From NCBI GenBank assembly GCA_035298385.1, contig DATGYC010000380.1, positions 1 through 8,282 on the forward strand: a stretch of 8,282 bases of DNA. Direction: 5' to 3'. The first letter of the stretch is position 1. Each line of letters opens with the position of its first letter. This document shows, in pieces, positions 1 to 6,136 of this stretch. This DNA comes from DATGYC01 sp035298385. Lineage in GTDB: Bacteria > Bacillota > Sulfobacillia > Symbiobacteriales > Symbiobacteriaceae. The position numbers were made by a program, and so were the translations under genes. The notes beneath the pieces were generated by a model. That model made no database searches and was not told where the DNA came from. It worked only from the letters and a program-made list of their open reading frames with translations.

Positions 1-803
1 GCCTTCGCCTGGAGCGCCTTCAACGGGTCCGCCGCCGGCTGGGCCTGGAAGTGGACCACCCGCCACTGACCCGTGATCGACTCCCGCAGTCCCTCCGCCC
101 GGTCGATCGAGCGAGCCACCGCCGTGTGGAAGCGCTCCGCCAGGGGGAGGGGGAAGAGCTGCAACTGCCCGTGCAGCTCCGCCGGGTCATCCCCGAGTTC
201 CTGCAGGGTGTAGCTCATCGGCTTCCAGCCGCTCGCCAGCAGGGTCCCCTCGATCGAACGCTGATTGGGCAGGCGGTCCGGCGTGAGCGGCGCCCGCTCC
301 AACTCGCCCGTCTGGGCCAGCGCCGTCTGCAGCGCCCAGTACGGCGAGACCAGATCGCCCCCGGTGTTGAACGTGGTGTTCTGCAGGGAGAAGAGGAGCT
401 GCCCCACCGGCTTAACCAGGTCCTGCAACGCTCGCAGGACCGCCTCCGGCTCACGGAAGCTGAAGAAGCTCAGATTGCAGAGTACCCGATCGAAGAGGGG
501 CGCCCCCGCCGGGAAGAGGTCCTTCACCTGCGCCGCATCCGCCAGGTGATACCCGGCCACCCGGTCGCCCAGGCTGGCCCGCGCTGCCGCCAGCATCGAC
601 TCGTCGGAGTCGAGCAGGTGTAGCTCCAGCCCGTCCGGCACCGCCGCCAGGATCGCCCTACTGGTCAGCCCAGCGCCACCGGCCAGGTCCAAGACCCGCA
701 TGCCCGGCCGCAGGTCGGCCAACTCCACCAGGCGCCGGTTCGACTCCCGATAGAGCGCCATCGCCCCCGCAATCTGCCCGTAGTACTCGCCCCAAGAACT
801 CAT
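1..803 (-). CDS. SAM-dependent methyltransferase, class I (partial, 3' end outside window)
   Basis: The frame is open from an ATG at 803 down to the left edge (267 complete codons, no stop), so the C-terminus is missing. The protein starts MSSWGEYYGQIAGAMALYRE. A Rossmann motif I follows at about residues 36-47 (VLDLAGGAGLTS), the SAM-binding glycine loop. An acidic end of strand 2 (LHLLDSDESML, about residues 60-70) would contact the ribose hydroxyls. An acidic 'ADAAQVKDLF' segment and a 'FDRVLCNLSFFSF' strand 4/motif post-I region complete the usual class I order. The substrate cannot be told; the general layout resembles small-molecule or quinone/lipid-type methyltransferases, but that is inference. 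Its ATG overlaps the stop of the upstream VKOR gene (ATGA), which implies translational coupling and a shared mRNA. No link between methylation and disulfide formation is known to me. Confidence 0.85.
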   Translation of the reverse strand, partial: MSSWGEYYGQIAGAMALYRESNRRLVELADLRPGMRVLDLAGGAGLTSRAILAAVPDGLELHLLDSDESMLAAARASLGDRVAGYHLADAAQVKDLFPAGAPLFDRVLCNLSFFSFREPEAVLRALQDLVKPVGQLLFSLQNTTFNTGGDLVSPYWALQTALAQTGELERAPLTPDRLPNQRSIEGTLLASGWKPMSYTLQELGDDPAELHGQLQLFPLPLAERFHTAVARSIDRAEGLRESITGQWRVVHFQAQPAADPLKALQAK

Positions 804-1240
804 CCAGCGGATCCCTCCTTCGAGCCGAGTAAGGGCAGGGTGGCCACGAAGAGCCCCAGCATGATCACGGCTGATGCGACGCACCAGCGGCAGATCGCCC
901 GGATCACAAAGAGCTCCAGGTAGGTCAGGTAGCCCGAGAAGAGCAGCCCCGCCAGCGCCAGCCCAAAGAGCGCCAGGCGCCCCCACTCACCAAGTCGGCG
1001 CATCGCCAACGCCCAGACGGCGACGCCGGTGATCGCCGTGTAGGCGACGGCGCCCCACATCGGAATCGGCACTCCCAGGAGCCACGCATACTGCGACTCC
1101 GCCACCGTCTGGCACCCACCCGAGGCGCCACAAGGCACGATCCCGCCAAAGAGGTAGAGGTTGGTCAAATAGAAGGAGATTGCGAGCCCAGCGATGGCGA
1201 GGAGGAGGACGAGTCCTAGTAGTCGGCGGTCTCGCTGCAT
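800..1240 (-). CDS. VKOR family thiol-disulfide oxidase (vitamin K epoxide reductase-like)
   Basis: This 146-residue integral membrane protein would take electrons from a periplasmic/extracytoplasmic thioredoxin-fold partner and pass them to quinone, the job DsbB does in E. coli. The diagnostic residues are all present: a loop cysteine pair C37 and C43 (PCGASGGC), a conserved Ser at 49 followed by YAWLLGVPIPMWG, and the helix-embedded CxxC at 117-120 (CRWC). Four hydrophobic helices are visible: about residues 8-31, 61-80, 88-110 and 117-138. I chose the ATG at 1240 rather than the upstream ATG at 1267, because GGAGG sits 8 nt before 1240 while the longer start has no ribosome site and adds a polar stretch. 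The stop overlaps the methyltransferase start. The gene lies downstream of the DsbA-like selenoprotein gene on the same strand, which is its likely redox partner. Confidence 0.93.
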   Translation of the reverse strand: MQRDRRLLGLVLLLAIAGLAISFYLTNLYLFGGIVPCGASGGCQTVAESQYAWLLGVPIPMWGAVAYTAITGVAVWALAMRRLGEWGRLALFGLALAGLLFSGYLTYLELFVIRAICRWCVASAVIMLGLFVATLPLLGSKEGSAG

Positions 1241-1270
1241 GAGTGGGGCCTCCGTTTTTGGGGGCATTTT

Positions 1271-1367
1271 TAACCGCGGATGACGCGGATGACGCGGATT
1301 AGCAACAGACCCATATTATATAAGACCCATCAGGTGTAGTTCTAGGTATCCGCGCAATCTGCGGTCA
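1271..1367. repeat. Inverted repeat with tandem CGCGGATGA units
   Basis: The left arm, 1271-1290 (TAACCGCGGATGACGCGGAT), and the right arm, 1348-1367, are reverse complements at 17 of 20 positions, with 57 nt between them. The left arm also contains a 9-nt tandem unit CGCGGATGA present three times at 1275-1301, the last as CGCGGATTA. Repeats of this 'CCGCGGATGACGCGGAT' style recur in intergenic DNA of many environmental bacteria as far as I recall; a small non-autonomous element or an extragenic palindrome is the likeliest nature. It occupies most of the gap between the DsbA-like gene and the VKOR gene. Confidence 0.6.
1307..1330 (-). promoter_or_regulatory. Possible VKOR promoter: TATAAT between two ATGGGTCT repeats
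   Basis: On the minus strand a perfect -10-like TATAAT (plus coordinates 1315-1320) lies about 75 nt before the VKOR start. It is flanked by two exact copies of ATGGGTCT, at 1323-1330 and 1307-1314, spaced 16 nt apart. No good -35 hexamer is visible at the usual distance. The flanking repeats could be a regulator's half-sites. The site lies inside the inverted repeat, so the AT-rich centre could also be a chance match. Confidence 0.35.
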
Positions 1368-1440
1368 CAAAAGAGAGACTACTACGCCACACCAGCTCCC
1401 GCAACGCACTCCTCTTATAATCTGTGTAAAAATGAATCCC

Positions 1441-2118
1441 CTACTTCGCCCCCGCCTCCACAGCCTCAATCACCTCATGGTACGACTTCTTCAACTCCAG
1501 CACCTTCCCATTGAGGATAAAGGTCGGCGTCGAGTTGATCCCGAGCTTGGCGGCCGCATTCGACTCCGCCTCGACCGCGGCCTTATGCTGCCGACTGTCC
1601 ACGCACTTACCGAACGAGGTCGTCTCTAGGCCAGCCTCCTTGGCCAGGTCCTTCAGCTTGGGCGCCGTCCACGCCTGCTGCCGTTCGTAGAGCAGATGCT
1701 CATAGGTCCAGAACTGCCCCTGGTCTGCGGCGCACTCAGCCGCCTCCGCCGGGAGCTGGGAACGATCGGGCCACAGGACCCGGTGGTGGAACTCAAAGCG
1801 AACCTTCCCTGCATTCGCGAGCTGCACGAGCTCGGGCGCCAAGGCCAGACTGGCCTGCGCACAGGCCGGTCAGAGGAAGTCGCCATACTCGATCAGCGTC
1901 ACCGGCGCCGTCGTCGGCCCCATCGCTTTCCGATCGGCGGACTGGGTAGCCGCCACCGGCGGGGCGGTCTGCGCCGGCCGATTCAGCGTCAGTGAGAGGC
2001 CGATCACCAGAGCGACCAGGCCCACCACGCCACCGGCGACCCAGAGAATCCGGGACGCCCGACGCTTTGGCTCCGGCGCTTGCTTGCCATAGCGCGGGAC
2101 CGAACTTTTCCTGGACAT
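1441..2118 (-). CDS. DsbA-like thioredoxin-fold oxidoreductase, probable selenoprotein (Sec83-Pro-Ala-Cys86)
   Basis: Read through an in-frame TGA at 1870-1872, this is a 225-residue single-pass or lipid-free anchored thiol oxidase. The N-terminus is basic (MSRKSSVPRYGKQ), then one membrane helix at about residues 24-44, a Pro/Ala-rich linker, and a DsbA/Thioredoxin_4-type domain from about residue 65. TLIEYGDFL leads into U83-P84-A85-C86, the CxxC position of the family (usual form: FGDFxCPYC). Family landmarks continue after the TGA: AAECAADQGQFWTYEHLLY with C129, FGKCVDS with C172, and the cis-Pro loop GINSTPTF (P198). Sequence similarity to the family therefore exists on both sides of the TGA in one frame. 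The start at 2118 has AGGGAG 8 nt upstream (2127-2132). An ordinary gene caller would give two fragments, 1870-2157 and 1441-1842. It probably oxidises exported proteins and is re-oxidised by the VKOR encoded downstream. The alternative is a recent nonsense mutation or a base error (TGC or TGT to TGA). Confidence 0.85.
1836..1862 (-). promoter_or_regulatory. Candidate bacterial SECIS element
   Basis: In the mRNA, a perfect 5-bp stem GGCCA/UGGCC closes a 3-nt loop GUC (plus coordinates 1843-1855). The loop starts 20 nt after the UGA. An outer, interrupted helix (A-U, C-G, then CGUG with GCGC-type pairing, one bulge on each side) extends it to 1836-1862. Bacterial SECIS elements lie just 3' of the UGA inside the coding region, with an upper stem and a small loop having G at the first or second position, roughly 16-37 nt from the UGA. 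E. coli fdhF, with AGGUCU in its loop about 19 nt after UGA, is a close geometric match. The GC-rich coding sequence makes chance hairpins common, so this supports rather than proves recoding. Confidence 0.6.
1870..1872 (-). other. In-frame TGA, probable selenocysteine codon at the first active-site position
   Basis: The minus-strand codon is TGA, followed directly by CCG GCC TGT (Pro-Ala-Cys). It replaces the N-terminal, nucleophilic cysteine of the CxxC motif. Cys/Sec exchange at precisely this position is the hallmark used to recognise selenoproteins in thioredoxin-fold families. TGA ends the VKOR gene and the membrane-protein gene at 6328, so it is not generally reassigned here. The Sec machinery (selA, selB, selC, selD) is not in this window. 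Confidence 0.78.
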
Positions 2119-2143
2119 GCTCTTCACTCCCTTCATCTTACAT

Positions 2144-2164
2144 GAAGCAGGAGTCACCTGCTTC
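2144..2164 (-). promoter_or_regulatory. Perfect 8-bp hairpin in the DsbA-like gene leader
   Basis: GAAGCAGG and CCTGCTTC form an exact inverted repeat around a 5-nt loop (UGACU in the minus-strand RNA). It ends 12 nt before the Shine-Dalgarno of the DsbA-like gene and begins about where transcription would start from the GATAAT box at 2170-2175. It could be an operator, a 5'-end mRNA stabiliser or a translational control element. No U-tract follows on either strand that would make it a convincing terminator. Confidence 0.55.
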
Positions 2165-2169
2165 TTTCG

Positions 2170-2175
2170 ATTATC
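2170..2175 (-). promoter_or_regulatory. Possible -10 box of the DsbA-like gene
   Basis: Minus-strand GATAAT matches the -10 consensus at five of six positions. The predicted start point would fall near 2163, at the foot of the leader hairpin. The region 17-18 nt upstream (ATCAAT/TCAATA) is a poor -35, so this is a weak call based on position and the -10 alone. Confidence 0.3.
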
Positions 2176-2468
2176 CCTGAACGTGCACCTCTATTGATAT
2201 CGGCAGAAGATTGGAGGTTTATGCATCGTATATCGGGTGATGACCGGAGGGATTTGGGCGGTGAGACGCGCGGGGCGCCCCCTGAACCGCTGACCGGGCG
2301 CCCGTCCAGACCGTTCACCAGCCCATTGCGGCACCCGTGCGGTTCGTCACAGCGGTTGATCGGGCCGGACCCACGGTTAACCGAACGCGGCGCACCGAAC
2401 CAAGCCGTCCTCGATATGGTGGGGCTAGAGAGGACCCATCATACAGATGCACAAGGGAGGCATTCTCG

Positions 2469-4076
2469 ATGCAGATCGAGGTTCACGGCGCTCCGGTGGC
2501 TCACAGCGAATCGATCCTGACCCCGTCTGCCCTCGCCTTCCTCAGCGAACTGGAGTACCGGTTCGGACCGACCCGGCGTGCGCTCCTCGCCGCCAGGGCC
2601 GAGCGGCAGGCCAGACTGGCCGCCGGTGAGCGCCCCGACTTCCTGCCTGAGACCGCACACATCCGCGCGGCCGACTGGCAGGTAGCGCCCATCCCCCAGG
2701 ACCTGCAGGACCGCCGGGTGGAGATCACCGGTCCCACCGACGCCAAGATGCTGATCAACGCCCTCAACTCGGGCGCCCGCTGCTTCATGGCCGACTTTGA
2801 GGACTCCAACACCCCATCCTGGTCGAACATCATCAACGGCCAGGTGAATCTAACGGCGGCCGTACGGCGATCTCTCGCCTTCACCTCGCCCGAGGGCAAG
2901 CATTATGCGCTAAAGCAACAGACCGCCGTCCTCATCGTCCGGCCCCGTGGGCTCCACCTCGATGAGGCGAACCTGACCCTTGACGGCCAGCCGCTGACCG
3001 GCTCCTTCGTCGACTTCGGACTCTATCTTTTCCACAATGCCGAGGAGCTCCTCGCCCGCGGCTCCGGCCCCTACTTCTACCTGCCAAAACTGGAGTCCCA
3101 CCTAGAGGCCCGCCTCTGGAACGACCTCTTCACGTGGTCGGAGAAGCGGCTTGGACTCGTGCAAGGCACGATCAAAGCGACCGTCCTGATCGAGACGATC
3201 CTCGCCGCCTTTGAGATGGATGAGATCCTCTACGAGCTGCGGGAGCACGCCGCGGGCCTGAACGCTGGTCGCTGGGACTACATCTTCTCGGTGATCAAGC
3301 AGTTCCGGCACGACCCCGCCTTCCTGCTGCCCGATCGATCGATGGTCTCGATGACCGTCCCCTTCATGCGGGCCTACACCCAGCTCCTGGTCAAGACCTG
3401 CCACCGGCGCGGCGCCCACGCGATGGGCGGCATGGCCGCCTTCATCCCCTCCCGTAAGGATGAGCACGTCAACCGGGTCGCCATCGCCAAGGTCACCCAG
3501 GATAAGGAGCGCGAGGCGGGGGACGGCTTCGACGGCACCTGGGTCGCCCATCCGGATCTCGTGCCTGTGGCCATGGCCGTCTTTGATCACCACCTCGGTA
3601 CCCGGCCGAACCAGGTTGAGCGCCAGCGGAACGACGTTCACGTCACCGCCGACGAGCTCCTGCACACCCGGATCCACCACGGCCGCATCACCGAGGCGGG
3701 CCTGCGGGGCAACATCGGCGTCGCCCTGCAGTACCTGGCTACCTGGCTGGGCGGTAGCGGAGCCGTCGCCATCCACAACCTGATGGAGGACGTCGCCACG
3801 GCGGAGATCAGCCGTAGCCAAGTCTGGCAGTGGATCCGCCACGGCGCCCGCCTCTTTAAGGATGGCCCGCAGATCACGCCCAACCTCGTCCGGCTCCTGA
3901 CCGATGAGGAGGCGCACAAGCTGGCCGGCATTCTACCGGCCGACCGACTCGCCCAGGCGATCGATCTCTTCTTAGGGATGACCCTCTCGGCCGAGTTTAT
4001 CGACTTCCTGACCCTGCCGGCCTATCAGGTCCTGCTGGAGACGGCTGACGAGTCCGATGAGGAGGCGACTGCGTAA
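2469..4076 (+). CDS. aceB: Malate synthase A
   Basis: This cytoplasmic enzyme condenses glyoxylate with acetyl-CoA to malate, the second step of the glyoxylate shunt. The 535-residue product is the normal length for the short (A) isoform. The family signature is present at residues 259-272 (REHAAGLNAGRWDYIF). Other family stretches are FMADFEDSNTPSW (106-118), VRPRGLHLDE (157-166, containing the active-site arginine region), YFYLPKLES (202-210), IETILAAFEMDEI (241-253), and LMEDVATAEISRSQ (438-451), which carries the catalytic aspartate D441. I chose the ATG at 2469 because GGGAGG lies 8 nt upstream; an in-frame start at 2337 would add 44 residues of low-complexity Arg-rich sequence without a ribosome site. 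The stop codon shares one base with the ATG of aceA, so the two are translated together. Confidence 0.97.
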   Translation: MQIEVHGAPVAHSESILTPSALAFLSELEYRFGPTRRALLAARAERQARLAAGERPDFLPETAHIRAADWQVAPIPQDLQDRRVEITGPTDAKMLINALNSGARCFMADFEDSNTPSWSNIINGQVNLTAAVRRSLAFTSPEGKHYALKQQTAVLIVRPRGLHLDEANLTLDGQPLTGSFVDFGLYLFHNAEELLARGSGPYFYLPKLESHLEARLWNDLFTWSEKRLGLVQGTIKATVLIETILAAFEMDEILYELREHAAGLNAGRWDYIFSVIKQFRHDPAFLLPDRSMVSMTVPFMRAYTQLLVKTCHRRGAHAMGGMAAFIPSRKDEHVNRVAIAKVTQDKEREAGDGFDGTWVAHPDLVPVAMAVFDHHLGTRPNQVERQRNDVHVTADELLHTRIHHGRITEAGLRGNIGVALQYLATWLGGSGAVAIHNLMEDVATAEISRSQVWQWIRHGARLFKDGPQITPNLVRLLTDEEAHKLAGILPADRLAQAIDLFLGMTLSAEFIDFLTLPAYQVLLETADESDEEATA

Positions 4077-5359
4077 TGAAGCGAACCGAGCAGGCTGATC
4101 AGCTAGCGCTTGATTGGGAGACCAACCCCCGCTGGCAGGGGATTCGACGGCCCTACACGGCCCTCGATGTGGTGAAGCTGAAGGGGAGCGTCCCGGTCGA
4201 GTACTCCCTGGCTCGCCACGGTGCCGAGAAGCTCTGGCAGCGCCTCCATCAGCCTGGCCACGTGGCGGCGTTGGGCGCCCTGACCGGCAATCAGGCCGTG
4301 CAGATGGTGAAGGCCGGCCTCGAGGCGATCTACCTCTCGGGCTGGCAGGTGGCGGCCGATGCCAACCTCGGCGAGCAGATGTACCCGGACCAGTCGCTCT
4401 ACCCGGCCAACTCCGTGCCCACCGTCGTCCGGCGGATCAACAACGCCCTGCGGCGGGCGGACCAGATCGCCTGGGCGGAGGGGGCGGAGTCGATCGACTG
4501 GATGGCCCCGATCATCGCGGACGCGGAGGCCGGCTTCGGCGGCCCGCTCAACGCCTTCGAGCTGATGAAGGGGATGATCGAGGCCGGCGCTGCCGCCGTC
4601 CACTATGAGGATCAACTCGCCTCGGAGAAGAAGTGCGGCCATATGGGCGGCAAGGTGCTCGTCCCGACGAGCCAGTTCATCCGGACGCTGGTGGCGGCCC
4701 GTCTGGCGGCGGATGTGGCGGGCGTGCCGACGCTCCTCGTCGCCCGGACCGACTCGCTCGGCGCCAACCTGATCACCGCGGACAGCGACGAGTATGACCG
4801 GCCCTTCCTGACCGGGGAGCGGACCAGCGAGGGCTTCTATCGGGTGAAGTCCGGCATTGAGGCGGCGATCGCCCGCGGGCTCGCCTATGCGCCCTATGCT
4901 GATATCGTCTGGTGTGAGACCTCGACGCCGGACCTGGCGGAGGCGAAGCGCTTCGCCGAGGGGATCCACGCCAAGTTCCCGGGCAAGCTGCTGGCCTACA
5001 ACTGCTCGCCCTCGTTTAATTGGAAGCGGCACCTGGATGATGCCACGATCGCCAAGTTCCAGACGGAACTGAATGCGATGGGCTATAAGTTCCAGTTCAT
5101 TACGCTGGCGGGCTTCCATGCGATCAACCTGGCGATGTTCGAGCTCGCCAAGGGCTACAAGGCGGAGGGGATGAGCGCCTACGTCCGGCTCCAGGAGCGG
5201 GAGTTCGACCTGGAGGGGGCGGGCTACACGGCCACGAAGCACCAGCGGGAGGTCGGGACCGGCTACTTCGACCAGGTCTCGCAGGTGGTGACCGGGGGCC
5301 AGTCGGCGACGCTGGCGCTGAAGGGCTCGACGGAGGAGGAGCAGTTCCAGGGGTCTTAG
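4076..5359 (+). CDS. aceA: Isocitrate lyase
   Basis: This enzyme cleaves isocitrate to glyoxylate and succinate, the first glyoxylate-shunt step, and feeds glyoxylate to the malate synthase encoded just upstream. The 427-residue length fits the bacterial type. The catalytic signature KKCGH is at residues 185-189, with C187 the active-site base. SGWQVAAD (88-95), the metal-binding IADAEAGFGG (147-156), HYEDQLASEKKCGHMGGKVL (176-195), LLVARTD (220-226), WCETSTPD (279-286) and NCSPSFNW (309-316) are all intact. AGGAGG at 4060-4065 sits inside the end of aceB, 10 nt before the ATG. The TAATG junction indicates re-initiation or coupled translation. The order aceB-aceA matches the common operon, but no aceK follows; a hairpin ends the unit. 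Confidence 0.98.
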   Translation: MKRTEQADQLALDWETNPRWQGIRRPYTALDVVKLKGSVPVEYSLARHGAEKLWQRLHQPGHVAALGALTGNQAVQMVKAGLEAIYLSGWQVAADANLGEQMYPDQSLYPANSVPTVVRRINNALRRADQIAWAEGAESIDWMAPIIADAEAGFGGPLNAFELMKGMIEAGAAAVHYEDQLASEKKCGHMGGKVLVPTSQFIRTLVAARLAADVAGVPTLLVARTDSLGANLITADSDEYDRPFLTGERTSEGFYRVKSGIEAAIARGLAYAPYADIVWCETSTPDLAEAKRFAEGIHAKFPGKLLAYNCSPSFNWKRHLDDATIAKFQTELNAMGYKFQFITLAGFHAINLAMFELAKGYKAEGMSAYVRLQEREFDLEGAGYTATKHQREVGTGYFDQVSQVVTGGQSATLALKGSTEEEQFQGS

Positions 5360-5374
5360 CGCATCGATCAGAGC

Positions 5375-5411
5375 GAGGGCGCCCTGCAGAGTCGATCTGC
5401 AGGGCGCCTTC
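5375..5411. terminator. Long hairpin between convergent genes, probable terminator
   Basis: An exact 13-bp inverted repeat (GGCGCCCTGCAGA at 5378-5390, its complement at 5396-5408) closes a 5-nt loop GTCGA. Three more outer pairs, one of them G-U, bring it to 16 bp. It starts 15 nt after the aceA stop and ends just before the stop of the minus-strand gene at 5417, so it can serve both convergent transcripts. Only a short TT follows on the plus strand; there is no U-tract. Confidence 0.75.
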
Positions 5412-5416
5412 ATCCA

Positions 5417-5872
5417 TTAGCGCCTTTTGGTGCCCTTCTTTGCACCCCGACGCTGGCGCTCGACCACCGGTTCCACTAGCGGATTCGAGAGGAGGAGGAC
5501 AAACTGCTTGGTGCCATCGTCCAGGGTATCCACTCGATACGCATACTGGTTCTGCTTCCCAGCGCTAGCCCGCAGGATCGGGCGCTCAATCAAAAAGGGG
5601 GTGAACGGGAAGCTGCCGGTCCGCTTGGAATCCGAGAACCGGAAGGGGATCGTGCGCGGCGGATTGGGCTTAACGAAGTACAGGGCGAGTTCCACCGCCG
5701 AGAGCCACTTGAAGCCGATCGCAATGGTCGGCATCTCCACCGTCGAGACAAAGGCGGACAAGGCACGCGGGTTGAAATACAACTGGTTGCGCCCGTTCTG
5801 GCAGACCACGGGATCATAGCGCAGTAACCGCATCTCCTCAATGTCGACAAGATCGTCTGGATCCAGGGGCAT
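5417..5872 (-). CDS. Hypothetical protein, 151 residues
   Basis: I do not recognise the family. The start at ATG 5872 is well supported by AGGAGG 8 nt upstream; a GTG at 5881 overlaps that site and is less likely. The N-terminus is acidic (MPLDPDDLVDIEEMRLLRYD). The middle alternates hydrophobic and polar residues with many aromatics, consistent with a beta-rich fold (NQLYFNPRALSAFVSTVEMP, IAIGFKWLSAVELALYFVKP). The C-terminal tail, RQRRGAKKGTKRR, is strongly basic and could bind nucleic acid. There is a single cysteine, at about residue 24, and no signal peptide or membrane helix. It reads as soluble and cytoplasmic. The gene stands alone, convergent with aceA and preceded by a long AT-rich leader region. 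Confidence 0.75.
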   Translation of the reverse strand: MPLDPDDLVDIEEMRLLRYDPVVCQNGRNQLYFNPRALSAFVSTVEMPTIAIGFKWLSAVELALYFVKPNPPRTIPFRFSDSKRTGSFPFTPFLIERPILRASAGKQNQYAYRVDTLDDGTKQFVLLLSNPLVEPVVERQRRGAKKGTKRR

Positions 5873-6136
5873 CGTCAGCACCTCCTAGCGGTGAGTCTTG
5901 CACGACCTTCATCCTATTTGAATAGACGTAAAAACAATGACGAATGTTATGTGTTATATCGTAAAAGTTTTGTAAATGCGCTACTCACACCTATGCGCTC
6001 CTATGCGTCCATCTGCAAGCCAGTGCCATGCTGGGCGTGGTGGCCGGAGTCTGATTACGGCCGCTCTCCCCGAGCTGGAGAAGAGGAGGGCAGGAGCCTG
6101 CTACCTAGGTGTTGGGACCGCCACGCGAGCCAACCG

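Larger units (their letters stand above)
2119..2468. other. Divergent intergenic region between DsbA-like gene and aceB
   Basis: About 350 nt without a convincing gene. The left third is AT-rich and carries the leader hairpin and -10-like box of the minus-strand gene. The rest is GC-rich and holds several short palindromes: GGGGCGCCCC at 2272-2281, GGGCGCCC at 2296-2303 and CGGTTAACCG at 2374-2383. The last is the best candidate for a repressor site controlling the glyoxylate genes. No clear -10/-35 pair for aceB was found; the CATACA area near 2440 is weak. An open frame at 2194-2520 overlaps the aceB start and shows no protein character. Confidence 0.5.

Noticed and set aside
51..623. 190-residue plus-strand ORF at the left edge
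   Set aside because: It is antisense to the partial methyltransferase, whose frame has a recognisable SAM-binding motif.
1416..1421. Plus-strand TATAAT near the end of the DsbA-like gene
   Set aside because: There is no -35 partner, and the only downstream plus-strand sequence is antisense to the gene.
1441..1842. Separate short thioredoxin-like ORF beginning at a TTG
   Set aside because: It lacks the first half of the domain and a ribosome site, and it is in frame with the upstream ORF across a single TGA at the CxxC site, so it is the second half of one gene.
1870..1872. Genetic-code change (TGA as Trp or Gly)
   Set aside because: TGA ends the VKOR gene and the membrane protein gene, Trp is coded by TGG throughout, and neither Trp nor Gly would fit the catalytic position.
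1870..2157. Start of the DsbA-like gene at 2157
   Set aside because: No ribosome site precedes it and it would begin inside the leader hairpin; the ATG at 2118 has AGGGAG 8 nt upstream.
2194..2520. 108-residue ORF before aceB
   Set aside because: It overlaps the aceB start in another frame and has Arg/Pro/Gly-rich composition typical of GC-rich noncoding frames; the GGAGG before the internal ATG at 2221 is only 3 nt away.
4103..5413. 436-residue minus-strand ORF opposite aceA
   Set aside because: It is the antisense shadow of a clear isocitrate lyase gene and is full of low-complexity Arg/Leu/Gly sequence.
6110..6130. T-box-like TGGGACCGC motif
   Set aside because: The match to UGGNACCGCG breaks after nine bases, no specifier stem or terminator arrangement is seen, and no aminoacyl-tRNA synthetase or amino-acid gene follows on the plus strand.
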